Positions 16,399 through 25,159 of a stretch of DNA of 64,000 nt are shown here, piece by piece (the stretch's first letter is position 1; each line of letters starts with the position of its first letter). This stretch comes from Paenibacillus sp. Soil750. GTDB lineage: Bacteria > Bacillota > Bacilli > Paenibacillales > NBRC-103111. The stretch is from contig NZ_LMSD01000006.1 of the NCBI RefSeq assembly GCF_001428045.1, forward strand, positions 62,001-126,000, given 5' to 3'. The notes under the pieces are model-generated. The model saw nothing but the letters and a program-made list of their open reading frames with translations, ran no database searches and was not told the DNA's origin. The position numbers were made by a program, and so were the translations under genes.

Positions 16399-17097
16399 AT
16401 GATCCAAGTATTCCCGGCCAATTCCCGGTTTAACGTAGATCATGGATGGCTGCGCAGCCGTTTAAGCTTCTCGTTTGGCAATTATTATGACCCAAATAAT
16501 ACCGAGTTTGGGGTTTTGCGAGTATGCAATGACGATGACGTAGATCCCGGCAAAGGATTTGGTGCCCATCCCCACAGCGATATGGAGATCTTGACAATAG
16601 TACTTGCAGGATCCGTTCGTCATGAAGACAACTTGGGTAATGTGGAAGTAACAACAACTGGGGAAGTGCAACGAATGAGCGCGGGGTCCGGAGTCGTCCA
16701 TGCTGAATACAACGCTTCGCAGAGTGAGCCGATGCGAATCCTTCAATTGTGGTTCATGCCAAATCAACGAGGATTAGATCCTTCCTATGAAACCCGTAGG
16801 TACAATTCGGAGAAGTTAAAGAATGCCTTACTCCCCATCGTTGATCCACAGGGATCAGAGCAGATTGTTAAAATCCATCAAGACCTAACGCTCTATTTAT
16901 GCAGGTTGGATAAAGACAAAAATATTACCTTTCGGCAGGAAGAGGAACGCCGTATATTTCTTTTCGTCATTGAGGGACGAATCGCAGTGAATCATACTCA
17001 ATTAGGTGAAGGGGACACGGCGCGAATCGAATCATTGTCTCACTTGAGCATCATGGCGGGGGAAGATGCATATTTAATGCTGATTGACCTTCCATAA
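16399..17097 (+). CDS. Pirin-family protein (quercetinase-type bicupin)
   Basis: A 232-residue pirin homologue of the YhhW/YhaK type. The iron ligands of the N-terminal cupin are all present: His57 and His59 (GAHPHSDME), His101 and Glu103 (VVHAEYN). Related bacterial proteins open the ring of quercetin with oxygen. The start ATG at 16399 follows AAGGGGAG; an earlier in-frame start at 16345 would overlap the nitroreductase gene. Its position fits a second aromatic-ring-opening activity next to the VOC dioxygenase. The true substrate is unknown. Confidence 0.9.
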   Translation: MIQVFPANSRFNVDHGWLRSRLSFSFGNYYDPNNTEFGVLRVCNDDDVDPGKGFGAHPHSDMEILTIVLAGSVRHEDNLGNVEVTTTGEVQRMSAGSGVVHAEYNASQSEPMRILQLWFMPNQRGLDPSYETRRYNSEKLKNALLPIVDPQGSEQIVKIHQDLTLYLCRLDKDKNITFRQEEERRIFLFVIEGRIAVNHTQLGEGDTARIESLSHLSIMAGEDAYLMLIDLP

Positions 17098-17117
17098 GAA
17101 CGAATAGGAGGGTTTGT

Positions 17118-17444
17118 ATGAAAGAGGTACTTGTTGTTAGGCACTCCGTTGGAGGCAGGACATTTATTCATACCGGACAAAAACCCATGGAATATTCGGT
17201 GACACCTATTGGTCAGGGTTGGAGAATTACTTTAATCATTACACAGGACGTGGATATTCATGAGATTCTCCATTGGAAACAGGAATTAAATGTATTTCTT
17301 TTTCGGGAATTCGATGACCAACCTGTGAAAAAAATTTGGTTTTATGTTAAAGATGGTCCTGTGACGTACGATGATCTGCTCAAGCGGATTACTATTTTCG
17401 CCGAGTCTCGGATCGAGTATATTCCAAATGAATTTGGCATTTAA
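17118..17444 (+). CDS. Conserved-looking hypothetical protein, 108 aa
   Basis: A soluble 108-residue protein with no signal peptide or membrane helix; I do not recognise a family. It has an alternating beta-rich start (KEVLVVRHSVGG, WRITLIITQDVD) and a helical C-terminal half (VTYDDLLKRITIFAES). No Cys is present. AGGAGGG lies 6 bases before the ATG at 17118. It is tightly placed between pirin (20 bases) and GAPDH (49 bases), so it is co-transcribed with the electrophile-response genes. Confidence 0.75.
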   Translation: MKEVLVVRHSVGGRTFIHTGQKPMEYSVTPIGQGWRITLIITQDVDIHEILHWKQELNVFLFREFDDQPVKKIWFYVKDGPVTYDDLLKRITIFAESRIEYIPNEFGI

Positions 17445-17493
17445 ATTATGGATGAATAAGAAAATTTTATTCAACAATCTATGGAGGTTATCT

Positions 17494-18492
17494 ATGGGCA
17501 AAATAGGAATATTTGGATTTGGGCGTATTGGAAGGCAATTATTAAGAGTCGCTTTGCAAGATCAACTTTTTGTTCCGGTTTCAATTTCAGATATTAAAGA
17601 TGTAGCGATGCTTGCTGCTCTTTTCGAAGTGGATACTAACTATAAACGCTGGCCAGAATATGTCTCCGGACGGGATGGTCTAATGGTTATCGGTGGACGG
17701 GAAATTCAGTTTATCAATTCGTCTAAAGAAGTTCCGGATTGGAAGGCCTTGGATGTGGATCTGGTAATCGACTGTACAGGCCGAGCCGTTACCCGTGCTA
17801 TTGCTCAACTCCATTTGGATCGTGGTGCAAATCGAGTACTGGTTAGTGGGCCAAGTAAGAGCCTTGAAGATTGTGATGCTGTATTGCTAAAAGGGATAAA
17901 TCTGGATAGTTTCGACCCGGAAAAACACAAAATCATTAGTATGGCGAGTTGTACGACAAATGCATTGGCTCCAGTAGTCAAAATCGTAAGAGAAAACTTC
18001 GGGATCAAATACGGTCTATTCTCGACAGTCCATTCCTATACAAACACGCAATCACTTACGGATCAGCCTATGAAGGATCGCCGGGATTCATGGGCCGCTG
18101 CGGAAAATATCATTCCCTCTTCATCTGGAGCCGCAAGGGCCCTTAAATTCATATGGGATGATTTACAGATTACAGGTAAGGCATATCGAATTCCGACTCG
18201 TACTGGAAGCATTGCTGAATTAAACCTTGTTACGGACAAACCGTGTACGGTACAACAAGTAAACGATATTTTCCGTAGTGCCGCTACAGATGGCCAGTTG
18301 AAGGGAGTCTTGGATGTTTTAGAAGGTGAATGGGCATCTTCCCGTATCGTAGGTGATTCCCATTCCTCCATCATTGACCTTCCTCTGACGCAAGTACAGG
18401 GAGGACTCCTATCTGTCGCAACATGGTACGATAACGAATGGGGATACGCTTCACGATTAGCTGAAGTTGCGGCTTATTTAGTAGATAAATGA
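17494..18492 (+). CDS. Glyceraldehyde-3-phosphate dehydrogenase paralogue
   Basis: A 332-residue GAPDH-like enzyme: Rossmann start KIGIFGFGRIGR, catalytic Cys153 in ASCTTN, catalytic His180 in TVHSYTNTQ, and the C-terminal WYDNEWGYASRL. Departures from standard GAPDHs are visible. SNASCTTNC reads SMASCTTNA, so the second active-site Cys is Ala157, and the loop after His180 (SLTDQPMKDRRDSW) is unusual. The start ATG at 17494 is set by GGAGG 8 bases before it; a longer frame from 17371 would overlap the previous gene. It is unlikely to be the housekeeping enzyme, since it lies in a stress operon rather than with pgk/tpi. It could be an oxidant- or electrophile-resistant isoform. Confidence 0.88.
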   Translation: MGKIGIFGFGRIGRQLLRVALQDQLFVPVSISDIKDVAMLAALFEVDTNYKRWPEYVSGRDGLMVIGGREIQFINSSKEVPDWKALDVDLVIDCTGRAVTRAIAQLHLDRGANRVLVSGPSKSLEDCDAVLLKGINLDSFDPEKHKIISMASCTTNALAPVVKIVRENFGIKYGLFSTVHSYTNTQSLTDQPMKDRRDSWAAAENIIPSSSGAARALKFIWDDLQITGKAYRIPTRTGSIAELNLVTDKPCTVQQVNDIFRSAATDGQLKGVLDVLEGEWASSRIVGDSHSSIIDLPLTQVQGGLLSVATWYDNEWGYASRLAEVAAYLVDK

Positions 18493-18518
18493 TAATGCTA
18501 TATCAATAAATAAATTGA

Positions 18519-18546
18519 GGGCTATCGAACATTACACCGATAGTCC
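18519..18546 (+). terminator. Hairpin after GAPDH gene
   Basis: GGGCTATCG pairs with CGATAGTCC (one G-T pair); the following T content is modest. Probable weak terminator of operon B. Confidence 0.5.
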
Positions 18547-18597
18547 TTACCTCATTATTAAGTGAACATCGCGTCAAATAAAGGGAGTTTTGAAGTT

Positions 18598-19683
18598 ATG
18601 GTTGAGAAAAAAGTAACCTGGTTGGAGCTTTTTTACGATCTACTTTTTGTATCAGCAGTATCAAAAGCGAACAGTGTCTTAATGCATGCCGATTACGGTA
18701 CCATTTCCATTGAATATTTAACTAAGTTTGTTCTTATTTTCATTCCAATCTGGTGGGCATGGGTAGGACAAACTCTATTTAATAATCGTTTTGGGAAAGA
18801 TATCGTTACTCATAGAGCATTTATGATCCTCCAACTATTTTTTGTTTTAATTATGACAGCAAGCCTATCCATTAATTTCGATCACTTCTATATTCCCTTC
18901 TTTGTAGGCTACATTGGCTCGAGAGCACTGACAGCTACTCAATATCTGACGATACACAAAGCAACAGGCACACATCAAATGACCGCTCGATACTTAGGGA
19001 CTCGCTTTTGGATTGGAATATTGATATCAACTTGCTCGCTTTTCTTTGATTCATGGTTCCGTTACTTGATTTTGTATGCAGGAATTGCTGTAGATATTTT
19101 GCTACCACTAATCAGCCGACGGTACCTGGTGAAAACACCCATACATACCCATCACTTATTGGAACGCTTTGCAATGTTTACACTTATTCTTCTTGGTGAA
19201 TCAGTTATCAGTATACTTGCTGTTTTGCAGTTAAGTGATTGGACCATGCCATCCATTTTGTTTACCTCATTTACATGTATATTAGTTATTGCCATGTGGT
19301 GGCAATATTTTAACAATATTGAAAGGAAAGTAAGCAAGGAAATACAAACTGTCGGCCAAACGATTATTTATGGTCATCTATTCATTTACTTATCCATGAG
19401 TATGATAGCTGCTTCAATCCAATTGTTATTTAAGGAACAACTGAATTATCCATTCATGTTGGCTTTTATTTTTGGTTCTGTACTTCTTTATTTTTTTTCT
19501 ACATCACTGGTTTTCAACCGGTATAGAAATGGACATCTACAGCTGAGGCACTATCATTTGCGGATATTCTTAGGGATAATTGGGTGTTTTATAGTGGTGG
19601 ACTTGGTTTTTCATATGCCTAATTATGCAATCATTGGAGAAATGATGGTATTTTTTATCGTATACGCTAAATTAACGACTTGA
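18598..19683 (+). CDS. Low-temperature-requirement protein A (LtrA) family
   Basis: A 361-residue polytopic membrane protein of the LtrA family. The signature WLELFYDLLFV near the N-terminus is clear, followed by about ten hydrophobic helices. A RYLGTRFW loop and LLERFAMFTLILLGESVISI match the family. The start ATG at 18598 follows GGGAG; a GTG at 18562 is less well placed. The biochemical function of the family is not established. It lies just after operon B and may be expressed separately. Confidence 0.85.
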   Translation: MVEKKVTWLELFYDLLFVSAVSKANSVLMHADYGTISIEYLTKFVLIFIPIWWAWVGQTLFNNRFGKDIVTHRAFMILQLFFVLIMTASLSINFDHFYIPFFVGYIGSRALTATQYLTIHKATGTHQMTARYLGTRFWIGILISTCSLFFDSWFRYLILYAGIAVDILLPLISRRYLVKTPIHTHHLLERFAMFTLILLGESVISILAVLQLSDWTMPSILFTSFTCILVIAMWWQYFNNIERKVSKEIQTVGQTIIYGHLFIYLSMSMIAASIQLLFKEQLNYPFMLAFIFGSVLLYFFSTSLVFNRYRNGHLQLRHYHLRIFLGIIGCFIVVDLVFHMPNYAIIGEMMVFFIVYAKLTT

Positions 19684-20153
19684 GGGCGATCTGAGTGAAA
19701 CAAAGTGATAGCAGCTGCGTCAACTACAATTTAAGAGGAGTACGCTAATCGTTTACATCACGGGATCACGGTCCCACGGGCAGAGACGTTCGCCCCCGGC
19801 TACCATTACTAAACCTCTAAAATACAAAAGAGGTCAACCAGTAAAAACTGGTTAACCTCATAATACGAACGGGCAGATTAACGCAACTTTCAGTGTATTT
19901 CCAGAGTCTAAAATATGGGATTATTTGTAATGCTGGAGTACAGAGGGATGATTATATGCTGATGGAAGAAGAGGTCACTGTATTACTGAGAATAGGCTTA
20001 ATTTTTGTAATGATTCCTGTCGCAAATTCCGACCATTTGCTCGTTCAAACAATGTGCTCCGTCGCTAGCGATAAACGCAAGAATAGGACTTGCATCTTCA
20101 TATGGCTTGCCGACATACCCATTCACATTCCTTCACCCGGCATGCTTACCATG
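19684..20153. other. Gene-free stretch between LtrA and GerB genes
   Basis: About 470 bases without a convincing gene. It holds the minus-strand terminator at 19830-19859. A plus-strand opening from 19893 to 20330 is not credible: it overlaps the 3' end of the GerB gene and has no family resemblance. Confidence 0.6.
19830..19859 (-). terminator. Terminator for the germination operon
   Basis: GAGGTcAACCAGT facing ACTGGTTaACCTC with a 4-base loop. Read on the minus strand it is followed by TTTTGTATTTT. It lies about 300 bases past the GerB gene. Confidence 0.65.
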
Positions 20154-21257
20154 CTAATTCTCTTTCCTTTTGGAATTCTTTGCTCTTTTAAAAATGCCGA
20201 CCACCCAGATCAGGATGGGAAAAAAAATCCCGAAGAACATCGAGTAGAAGGGCCATACCTGGAGAGAGGCCGTGTATTCCGCTGTATTGTCCCTGATGAT
20301 ATTCGCCATGACCAGAGCGATCAAGGATAAGGGAATTAGCAAGGGCCGCGGATCCTGCATACCGAGAACAATGGCCATTCCGTGAACAGACACATGCAAA
20401 AACAATGACAAGCGGTAGAAAATGGTGATGTACCACAAGACTGCGACTAATACTTCGAATCGTTCATAAAAGTCACCGATACTGATCGTACGGACGGCAA
20501 AGTAGCTTGGGTACATTACATTCGAAACAACACCGTCGCTGAGAACGCATATCGTCAGAATCGTCATAAGAAGAAACATACAGCCGCTCACCAAGGAGCT
20601 TTTAATAACCGCTGTTTTCCATTTGTGGGCTTGGCGAATGGATGGCATCAGGAAGAGGAACAACACCGTTTCAGCGTATGGAAATATAAGCATCGAAAAT
20701 GCAGCAAGAAGGATGGGTTTCCATCCGTGTTCAAGGACAGGCATTAGATTGGACATTTCCGCACTTGGAATGAGCGAGGCATAACCGAATGCGAACAGCA
20801 GCATCACTATAAAAAACAAAATCTCCGCTGTTCGCCCGATAACAGCCGTACCGGAGCGGACGATATAGATGACAGCAGCCATCATGAGAACCAGAATAGC
20901 TTCAGCAGGTGTCTCAGGAATGACAGAAGTCGTGAGGAAGTCGCTTAGATCCCGCAGTACCAGAATATAAATGAGATAGGGGTAACCTACAACAAATCCA
21001 AACAGCAGAAATTTGCCTCCAATCCGACCGAACAGTTCAAGAATATGGTCGCTGATGGAGGTTTCCTCGAGTTGTTTGGCAATGGCTGTATAGAGAGGCA
21101 ATATCAGAAAAAAAGCACCGATTGCAAACAAAACGGATAGCCAAGCATCCTGCTCCGCTGTGCCTGCAAGCACTCTGGGGAGCAGCAGAAATGCACTGCC
21201 CAATTGAAACAGAATAAACCACATTGCAGCTTGCCTAGTGGTCATGTCTTGTTTCAT
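20154..21257 (-). CDS. Spore germination receptor B subunit (GerAB-type permease)
   Basis: A 367-residue integral membrane protein of the amino-acid-permease-like GerB family with about ten helices; it is the ligand-sensing subunit of germinant receptors in the spore inner membrane. Family stretches include RQAAMWFILFQLGSAFLLLP and SDFLTTSVIPETPAEAILVLM. The ATG at 21257 overlaps the stop of the preceding small gene as TGATG, with GGAGG upstream, so translation is coupled. An in-frame ATG at 21278 is less likely. Last gene of the A-C-D-B operon. Confidence 0.92.
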   Translation of the reverse strand: MKQDMTTRQAAMWFILFQLGSAFLLLPRVLAGTAEQDAWLSVLFAIGAFFLILPLYTAIAKQLEETSISDHILELFGRIGGKFLLFGFVVGYPYLIYILVLRDLSDFLTTSVIPETPAEAILVLMMAAVIYIVRSGTAVIGRTAEILFFIVMLLFAFGYASLIPSAEMSNLMPVLEHGWKPILLAAFSMLIFPYAETVLFLFLMPSIRQAHKWKTAVIKSSLVSGCMFLLMTILTICVLSDGVVSNVMYPSYFAVRTISIGDFYERFEVLVAVLWYITIFYRLSLFLHVSVHGMAIVLGMQDPRPLLIPLSLIALVMANIIRDNTAEYTASLQVWPFYSMFFGIFFPILIWVVGIFKRAKNSKRKEN

Positions 21258-21493
21258 CACGAAGACGCCTCCTTCCATACGTCAAGAAGTTGGCTTAAAG
21301 GCTGAAACAGCGTGTTGATCCCATTCATGGGACTCGGTATTTCCACATGAAGCAATCGCAGTATGCCGAGTGTTAATCCAGCAGCTAGAAGAATAGCGCT
21401 GGAGATCATTTCCCTGTATCGTTTCAGTTTCTTCAAACTGCGATATTCCAAGAGCGCCGCCACGAGGAATAGAACTAAGATAGGAGCTAGCAC
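21257..21493 (-). CDS. Small two-helix protein, germinant receptor D-subunit-like
   Basis: A 78-residue protein with two hydrophobic helices (about 2-17 and 30-51) and a charged loop between them (YRSLKKLKRYRE). Size, topology and place within a ger operon match the D-subunit proteins described for Bacillus germinant receptors, which modulate germination rate. The primary sequence is not diagnostic, so the call rests on topology and context. It lies between the GerC gene (7 bases away) and the GerB gene (1-base overlap). Confidence 0.7.
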   Translation of the reverse strand: MLAPILVLFLVAALLEYRSLKKLKRYREMISSAILLAAGLTLGILRLLHVEIPSPMNGINTLFQPLSQLLDVWKEASS

Positions 21494-21500
21494 TGTTTCC

Positions 21501-22721
21501 TCACTCCTTTTCCGTTGGATTTTCTCCGAAAGTATTGATTATTTTTCCATTCTTACGAAGCTTGTAATCGATCATAATTTCAACCGGCATTTTCTTGAAT
21601 ATCTGATTCCAGTTTGCTTTCCATTTGGACCACTGACGTGGATACTTTCGATGAAAAGCTTCCCCGAATCCAAAAATATCCGAGCCCATGGATTGCGCTT
21701 CGCGGACTCCGTCCTTAAGAATCTTCCTCAGATCTTCCCGGGCAGCTTCCTCCATTGCAAGAAATATGGCTTCATTGTTCAGACCAACCGGACAGCCGCT
21801 TTCTCCTAAGTTTGCTTCTATTGTCGCATCCAATTGGATACGAGGTTCTTTGTTATGAACGGATGGAACGATCTTGACCTTGGAACGCGTGACCTCCACA
21901 ACAAAATCGCTTTCTGATTGAGGACACTTAACACTGCCGACAGTACTTGATACTTTATTGGTAATATAGTTGTATGCCTTGCTGTCCGACTCATTCAGCC
22001 ACCCGACCAGTTGATCACCTCGGAAAACGCTGACTCCGAAATATTTGAATTCCGAAAGTCTGGTTGGTTGTTTAACATTTTCCAGTGTTTTGCCCTTCCT
22101 AACATCCCCGACGATCTCTCCCCAGGTCAATACAGGTTCAACACCGATTTTGGTCAGCTTTTTCATCATTTCTGTCACCTTAACGGCTGATGTAGGAGCC
22201 CATACCTTCTCTGAGACCTTTAACGTCTTGTACAAGCCGATGGAAGGAAGCATCTCGGTCGGGGTGATGAATGAAACAACATCCTTGGCTGAAGTGCCTT
22301 TAGTAACAACCATATAGAAATCCGGCCGAACCTCGTGATCACGAAAGAGAAAATCCAGCGGCTCTTTGATACCCTTCCTTGCTGTCTGTTCGTCAAAAAT
22401 GACTAACCGAATATGCGCAAGATACATTTTTCGAGCTGATTTTGTCGTTATTTTCCGAAAGGCTTCAAATATTGTCGATGCTTTTTGGGAAAATACAGAG
22501 ACGGATGAACGGTCCGATCCACGGTTTCGAGACATTTGCGATGGCTCAGCGACTTGCACAGATACTTCATACTGACCGTCAGCCGAATCTATTCCTACTA
22601 CCAAAACAACCGCAAGCTCGTTAAGTTCTCTGCGGTTCCAGCATCCAGTTAACAGCATTATCAGTACCCCCATACAAATCAAGAGACAGAGTGGCGACTG
22701 CAAGGACGGGGTCCGTCTCAT
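21501..22721 (-). CDS. Spore germination receptor C subunit, Ger(x)C lipoprotein
   Basis: A 406-residue lipoprotein: signal sequence ending in lipobox LTGC with the anchoring Cys at about 27, then the typical WNRRELNELAVVLVVGID opening of GerAC-family proteins. The body contains the three-domain GerC layout (GTSAKDVVSFITPTEMLPSIGLYKTL region, then LRKNGKI near the end). It is attached to the outer face of the spore inner membrane and needed for receptor function. Its ATG overlaps the GerA stop by four bases (ATGA). Confidence 0.93.
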   Translation of the reverse strand: MRRTPSLQSPLCLLICMGVLIMLLTGCWNRRELNELAVVLVVGIDSADGQYEVSVQVAEPSQMSRNRGSDRSSVSVFSQKASTIFEAFRKITTKSARKMYLAHIRLVIFDEQTARKGIKEPLDFLFRDHEVRPDFYMVVTKGTSAKDVVSFITPTEMLPSIGLYKTLKVSEKVWAPTSAVKVTEMMKKLTKIGVEPVLTWGEIVGDVRKGKTLENVKQPTRLSEFKYFGVSVFRGDQLVGWLNESDSKAYNYITNKVSSTVGSVKCPQSESDFVVEVTRSKVKIVPSVHNKEPRIQLDATIEANLGESGCPVGLNNEAIFLAMEEAAREDLRKILKDGVREAQSMGSDIFGFGEAFHRKYPRQWSKWKANWNQIFKKMPVEIMIDYKLRKNGKIINTFGENPTEKE

Positions 22722-24175
22722 GATTGTTGTCTCCGTTTTGTCTTCCGATTGCCCGAGTACCAGAAGGGAAAACGAAGGATCGCATCACTCTGTTCGTCGC
22801 GGTTGTATGGAGCAATCGGACTCATATAGGGCATATTAAATGAACTTAAATTACATAAATGCACGACTAAAATGATAAAACCGACCGTCAGTCCGTATAC
22901 GCCGAAAGTTGCAGCTAGGACCATGAACGCAAAACGGATGATGCGGATCGGAATAGACATAGCATAGGAGGGAATGACAAAACTTGCAATTCCCGTAATG
23001 GCAACGATAATAACCATTGCTGCAGATACGATGCTTGCTTCTACGGCAGCTTGCCCGATCACAATCGTGCCGACGATGGAGACGGCTTGTCCGACGGTGC
23101 GTGGCATGCGAATGCCAGCTTCCCTCAGAATTTCAAACGTAATTTCCATCAACATCGCTTCCACGAAAGCGGGGAATGGAATGCCTTCCCGTTGTGCTGC
23201 CAGACTGAGCAGTAAGGTCGTTGGCAACATGTCCTGGTGATAGGTCGTCAGCGCGATATAGATAGATGGTGCAAGCATGCAAATAAACATGACGATGTAA
23301 CGCAGGATACGAATGAATGAGCTAAAAATAAAAGACTGATAGTAATCTTCAGCAGATTGAATGAAATCAACAAAGAATGAAGGTACAAGTAAGACAAAGG
23401 GGGTCCCATCAATAAATATGGCAATTCTCCCCTCCATGATCCCCGCTGCAATCGTATCCGGGCGATCGGAATTGTAGAACATAGGGAAAATCGTCACTTG
23501 CTTCTTGCCGTGCAGAATCTCCTCCAGATATTCGCCTTCTAGAACACGTTCCTGATGGGCATTGCTAAGCTGCTCAACCAGTTGATGTATCAGCTCCTCA
23601 TCCGCCAAATCATGGATATACATGATAGCGACATCGGTTTTGGACAGTCTGCCGACTTTAATCGTTAGGACTTGCACGTTTACATTCTTCACTCTGCGAC
23701 GTACTAATGTGGTATTGGTACGCAGCGATTCGGTGAAAGCATTTTGCGGTCCTCTGACGACGGTTTGAGTTTTCGATTCAGAGATTGCGCGGTCTTCCCA
23801 GCCCGGCAGGGAGATTATGATTCCAGCGCTGAAACCGTCCAGCAGAAGTAGCAATCCACCGGATAAAACATGTTCCAGGGAAGCTTCAATTGTTGTTACT
23901 TCGCTGACTTCACCCGCATCAAGCACAGATTCCTTAATCATTTGGACTGTTATAGCACCGGCAGGGCTTCGGTCGAGAAGAGCGGATATGACGTTGTTCT
24001 GTACCGTTTGCATATCGACCATGCCATCCAAATAGAAAAGCGCTGCTCGATGATGAGTCCCAATGGTGACCTCGCGGACAACGAAGTCTGAACTTTTTCC
24101 CATGAAGGAATGAATACGTGCCATGTTGTCTGGAAGATGCGAAGAAAATTCGTGGTCCGATACTCGTTCAATCAT
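22718..24175 (-). CDS. Spore germination receptor A subunit (GerA family)
   Basis: A 485-residue GerA/GerKA-type protein: a soluble N-terminal domain of about 240 residues (DFVVREVTIGTHHRAALFYL, NVNVQVLTIKVGRLSKTDVA) followed by several membrane helices. The conserved EGRIAIFIDGTPFVLLVPSFF and QREGIPFPAFVEAMLMEITF stretches are present. It starts at the ATG 24175 behind AAGGAGGG. First gene of the A-C-D-B operon, expected to be made in the forespore; I could not find a clear sigma-G promoter by eye. Confidence 0.94.
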   Translation of the reverse strand: MIERVSDHEFSSHLPDNMARIHSFMGKSSDFVVREVTIGTHHRAALFYLDGMVDMQTVQNNVISALLDRSPAGAITVQMIKESVLDAGEVSEVTTIEASLEHVLSGGLLLLLDGFSAGIIISLPGWEDRAISESKTQTVVRGPQNAFTESLRTNTTLVRRRVKNVNVQVLTIKVGRLSKTDVAIMYIHDLADEELIHQLVEQLSNAHQERVLEGEYLEEILHGKKQVTIFPMFYNSDRPDTIAAGIMEGRIAIFIDGTPFVLLVPSFFVDFIQSAEDYYQSFIFSSFIRILRYIVMFICMLAPSIYIALTTYHQDMLPTTLLLSLAAQREGIPFPAFVEAMLMEITFEILREAGIRMPRTVGQAVSIVGTIVIGQAAVEASIVSAAMVIIVAITGIASFVIPSYAMSIPIRIIRFAFMVLAATFGVYGLTVGFIILVVHLCNLSSFNMPYMSPIAPYNRDEQSDAILRFPFWYSGNRKTKRRQQS

Positions 24176-24274
24176 GAATAGCCCTCCTTACTACATTATT
24201 ATTACCAATAAAAGGGGGTTCAATCAGAAGGGAGGTACTTCACGCGTCCGCTTGAAGCAGATTATATTTAATTT

Positions 24275-24435
24275 AGGGATTTTCTTATCTCAGCTTTGTT
24301 AACAGTATGTATTCGAGGGATTTTCATGTCGTCGAGCACGTTATTGAGGTATTTTCATGTCATGAAATTCTACGCTTTTAATGATTGTAGGGACTTTCTT
24401 GTCGCTAATGATGGTATTTTTTTCTTGTCGTTAGA
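24275..24435. repeat. Five irregular repeats of AGGGATTTTCATGTCG type
   Basis: Units start at about 24275, 24316, 24346, 24389 and 24412. They vary around AGGGAtTTTCaTGTCG with 30-43 base spacing, within the gap between the GerA and TetR genes. No reading frame of interest uses them. This looks like a dispersed intergenic repeat family rather than an operator array. Confidence 0.65.
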
Positions 24436-24473
24436 CTTTAACCTCTTGCTTTTACAAAAAAAGTGGTCTATAA

Positions 24474-24497
24474 TTCATTACACGATCGTTGAATGAA
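24474..24497. promoter_or_regulatory. TetR operator candidate upstream of the tetR gene
   Basis: A 24-bp palindrome, TTCATT at the left, CGATCG in the centre and AATGAA at the right; 20 of 24 positions are symmetric. It follows TATAAT (24469-24474) and lies 24 bases before the start codon, so binding would repress its own gene. Confidence 0.7.
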
Positions 24498-24520
24498 ATA
24501 ATGAGAGCGAGATTACATGT

Positions 24521-25144
24521 ATGAAAAGAGTGCCCAAAACAAGCCGCGATCATCAGGCTGCCGAACGTAGAGAGCAAATCTTACTTGGTGCGAAGCAACT
24601 GTTTGCGGAGCATGGCTATCACGGGACGTCGATTCGCGCAATGAATAAGCATATCGGGATCACAGATGGCTTGTTGTATCACTATTTTCCAGGAGGAAAG
24701 CAGGAGATACTGGAGACCATTTTCCATGAGGCTCAGAAAGATCGCATGGAGCTGATGGATCAGTTGATTAAAGGGATTCATCCAGGTCAGCCGTTGGAAG
24801 AAGCCTTATATCTTTTTATCTCAAGATTGGTGGGTACCCTCATAGGGGATCCGGATTTTATAAAAATAATGCTGCGTGATTCAGATAATATCTTATCTGA
24901 GGATAAGAATTTTATGACCCAGCTAATCATGCAGCGCCACCAGGCGTTAACGGAAGCTCTGATGAAAAGAGCTGAGGCTGAAGAAATCCGAGAGATGGAC
25001 TTCCGCTTAGCTGCCAAACAAGTTATTTCCGTTGGTATGATGGCCGTTCTCGGACAATTCACAGCAGTGAATATGATAGAAACCGATGTCGATAGTTATT
25101 TGAAAAATATGGTCGCTTTCACCGTATCACTTTGGAGAAAGTGA
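24521..25144 (+). CDS. TetR/AcrR-family repressor
   Basis: A 207-residue regulator with a standard TetR N-terminal helix-turn-helix at about 15-60 (RREQILLGAKQLFAEHGY, GTSIRAMNKHIGITDGLLYHYF) and an all-helical ligand domain. An almost palindromic site overlaps its own promoter, and a related 24-bp site precedes the membrane-protein gene 73 bases downstream. The pair is a typical repressor-efflux arrangement. Confidence 0.92.
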   Translation: MKRVPKTSRDHQAAERREQILLGAKQLFAEHGYHGTSIRAMNKHIGITDGLLYHYFPGGKQEILETIFHEAQKDRMELMDQLIKGIHPGQPLEEALYLFISRLVGTLIGDPDFIKIMLRDSDNILSEDKNFMTQLIMQRHQALTEALMKRAEAEEIREMDFRLAAKQVISVGMMAVLGQFTAVNMIETDVDSYLKNMVAFTVSLWRK

Positions 25145-25159
25145 TTCTTTTTTAGTAAT

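Noticed and set aside
19893-20330. 145-codon plus-strand frame overlapping the GerB gene end
   Set aside because: No ribosome site or recognisable domain, and its second half is antisense to a clear GerB coding region.
24275-24435. Possible CRISPR-like array
   Set aside because: Repeat units are only about 16 bases, differ from each other and have uneven spacing; no cas genes in the window.
24296-24496. 66-codon plus-strand frame between ger and tetR genes
   Set aside because: Made of the local repeats and running into the tetR promoter; no ribosome site.
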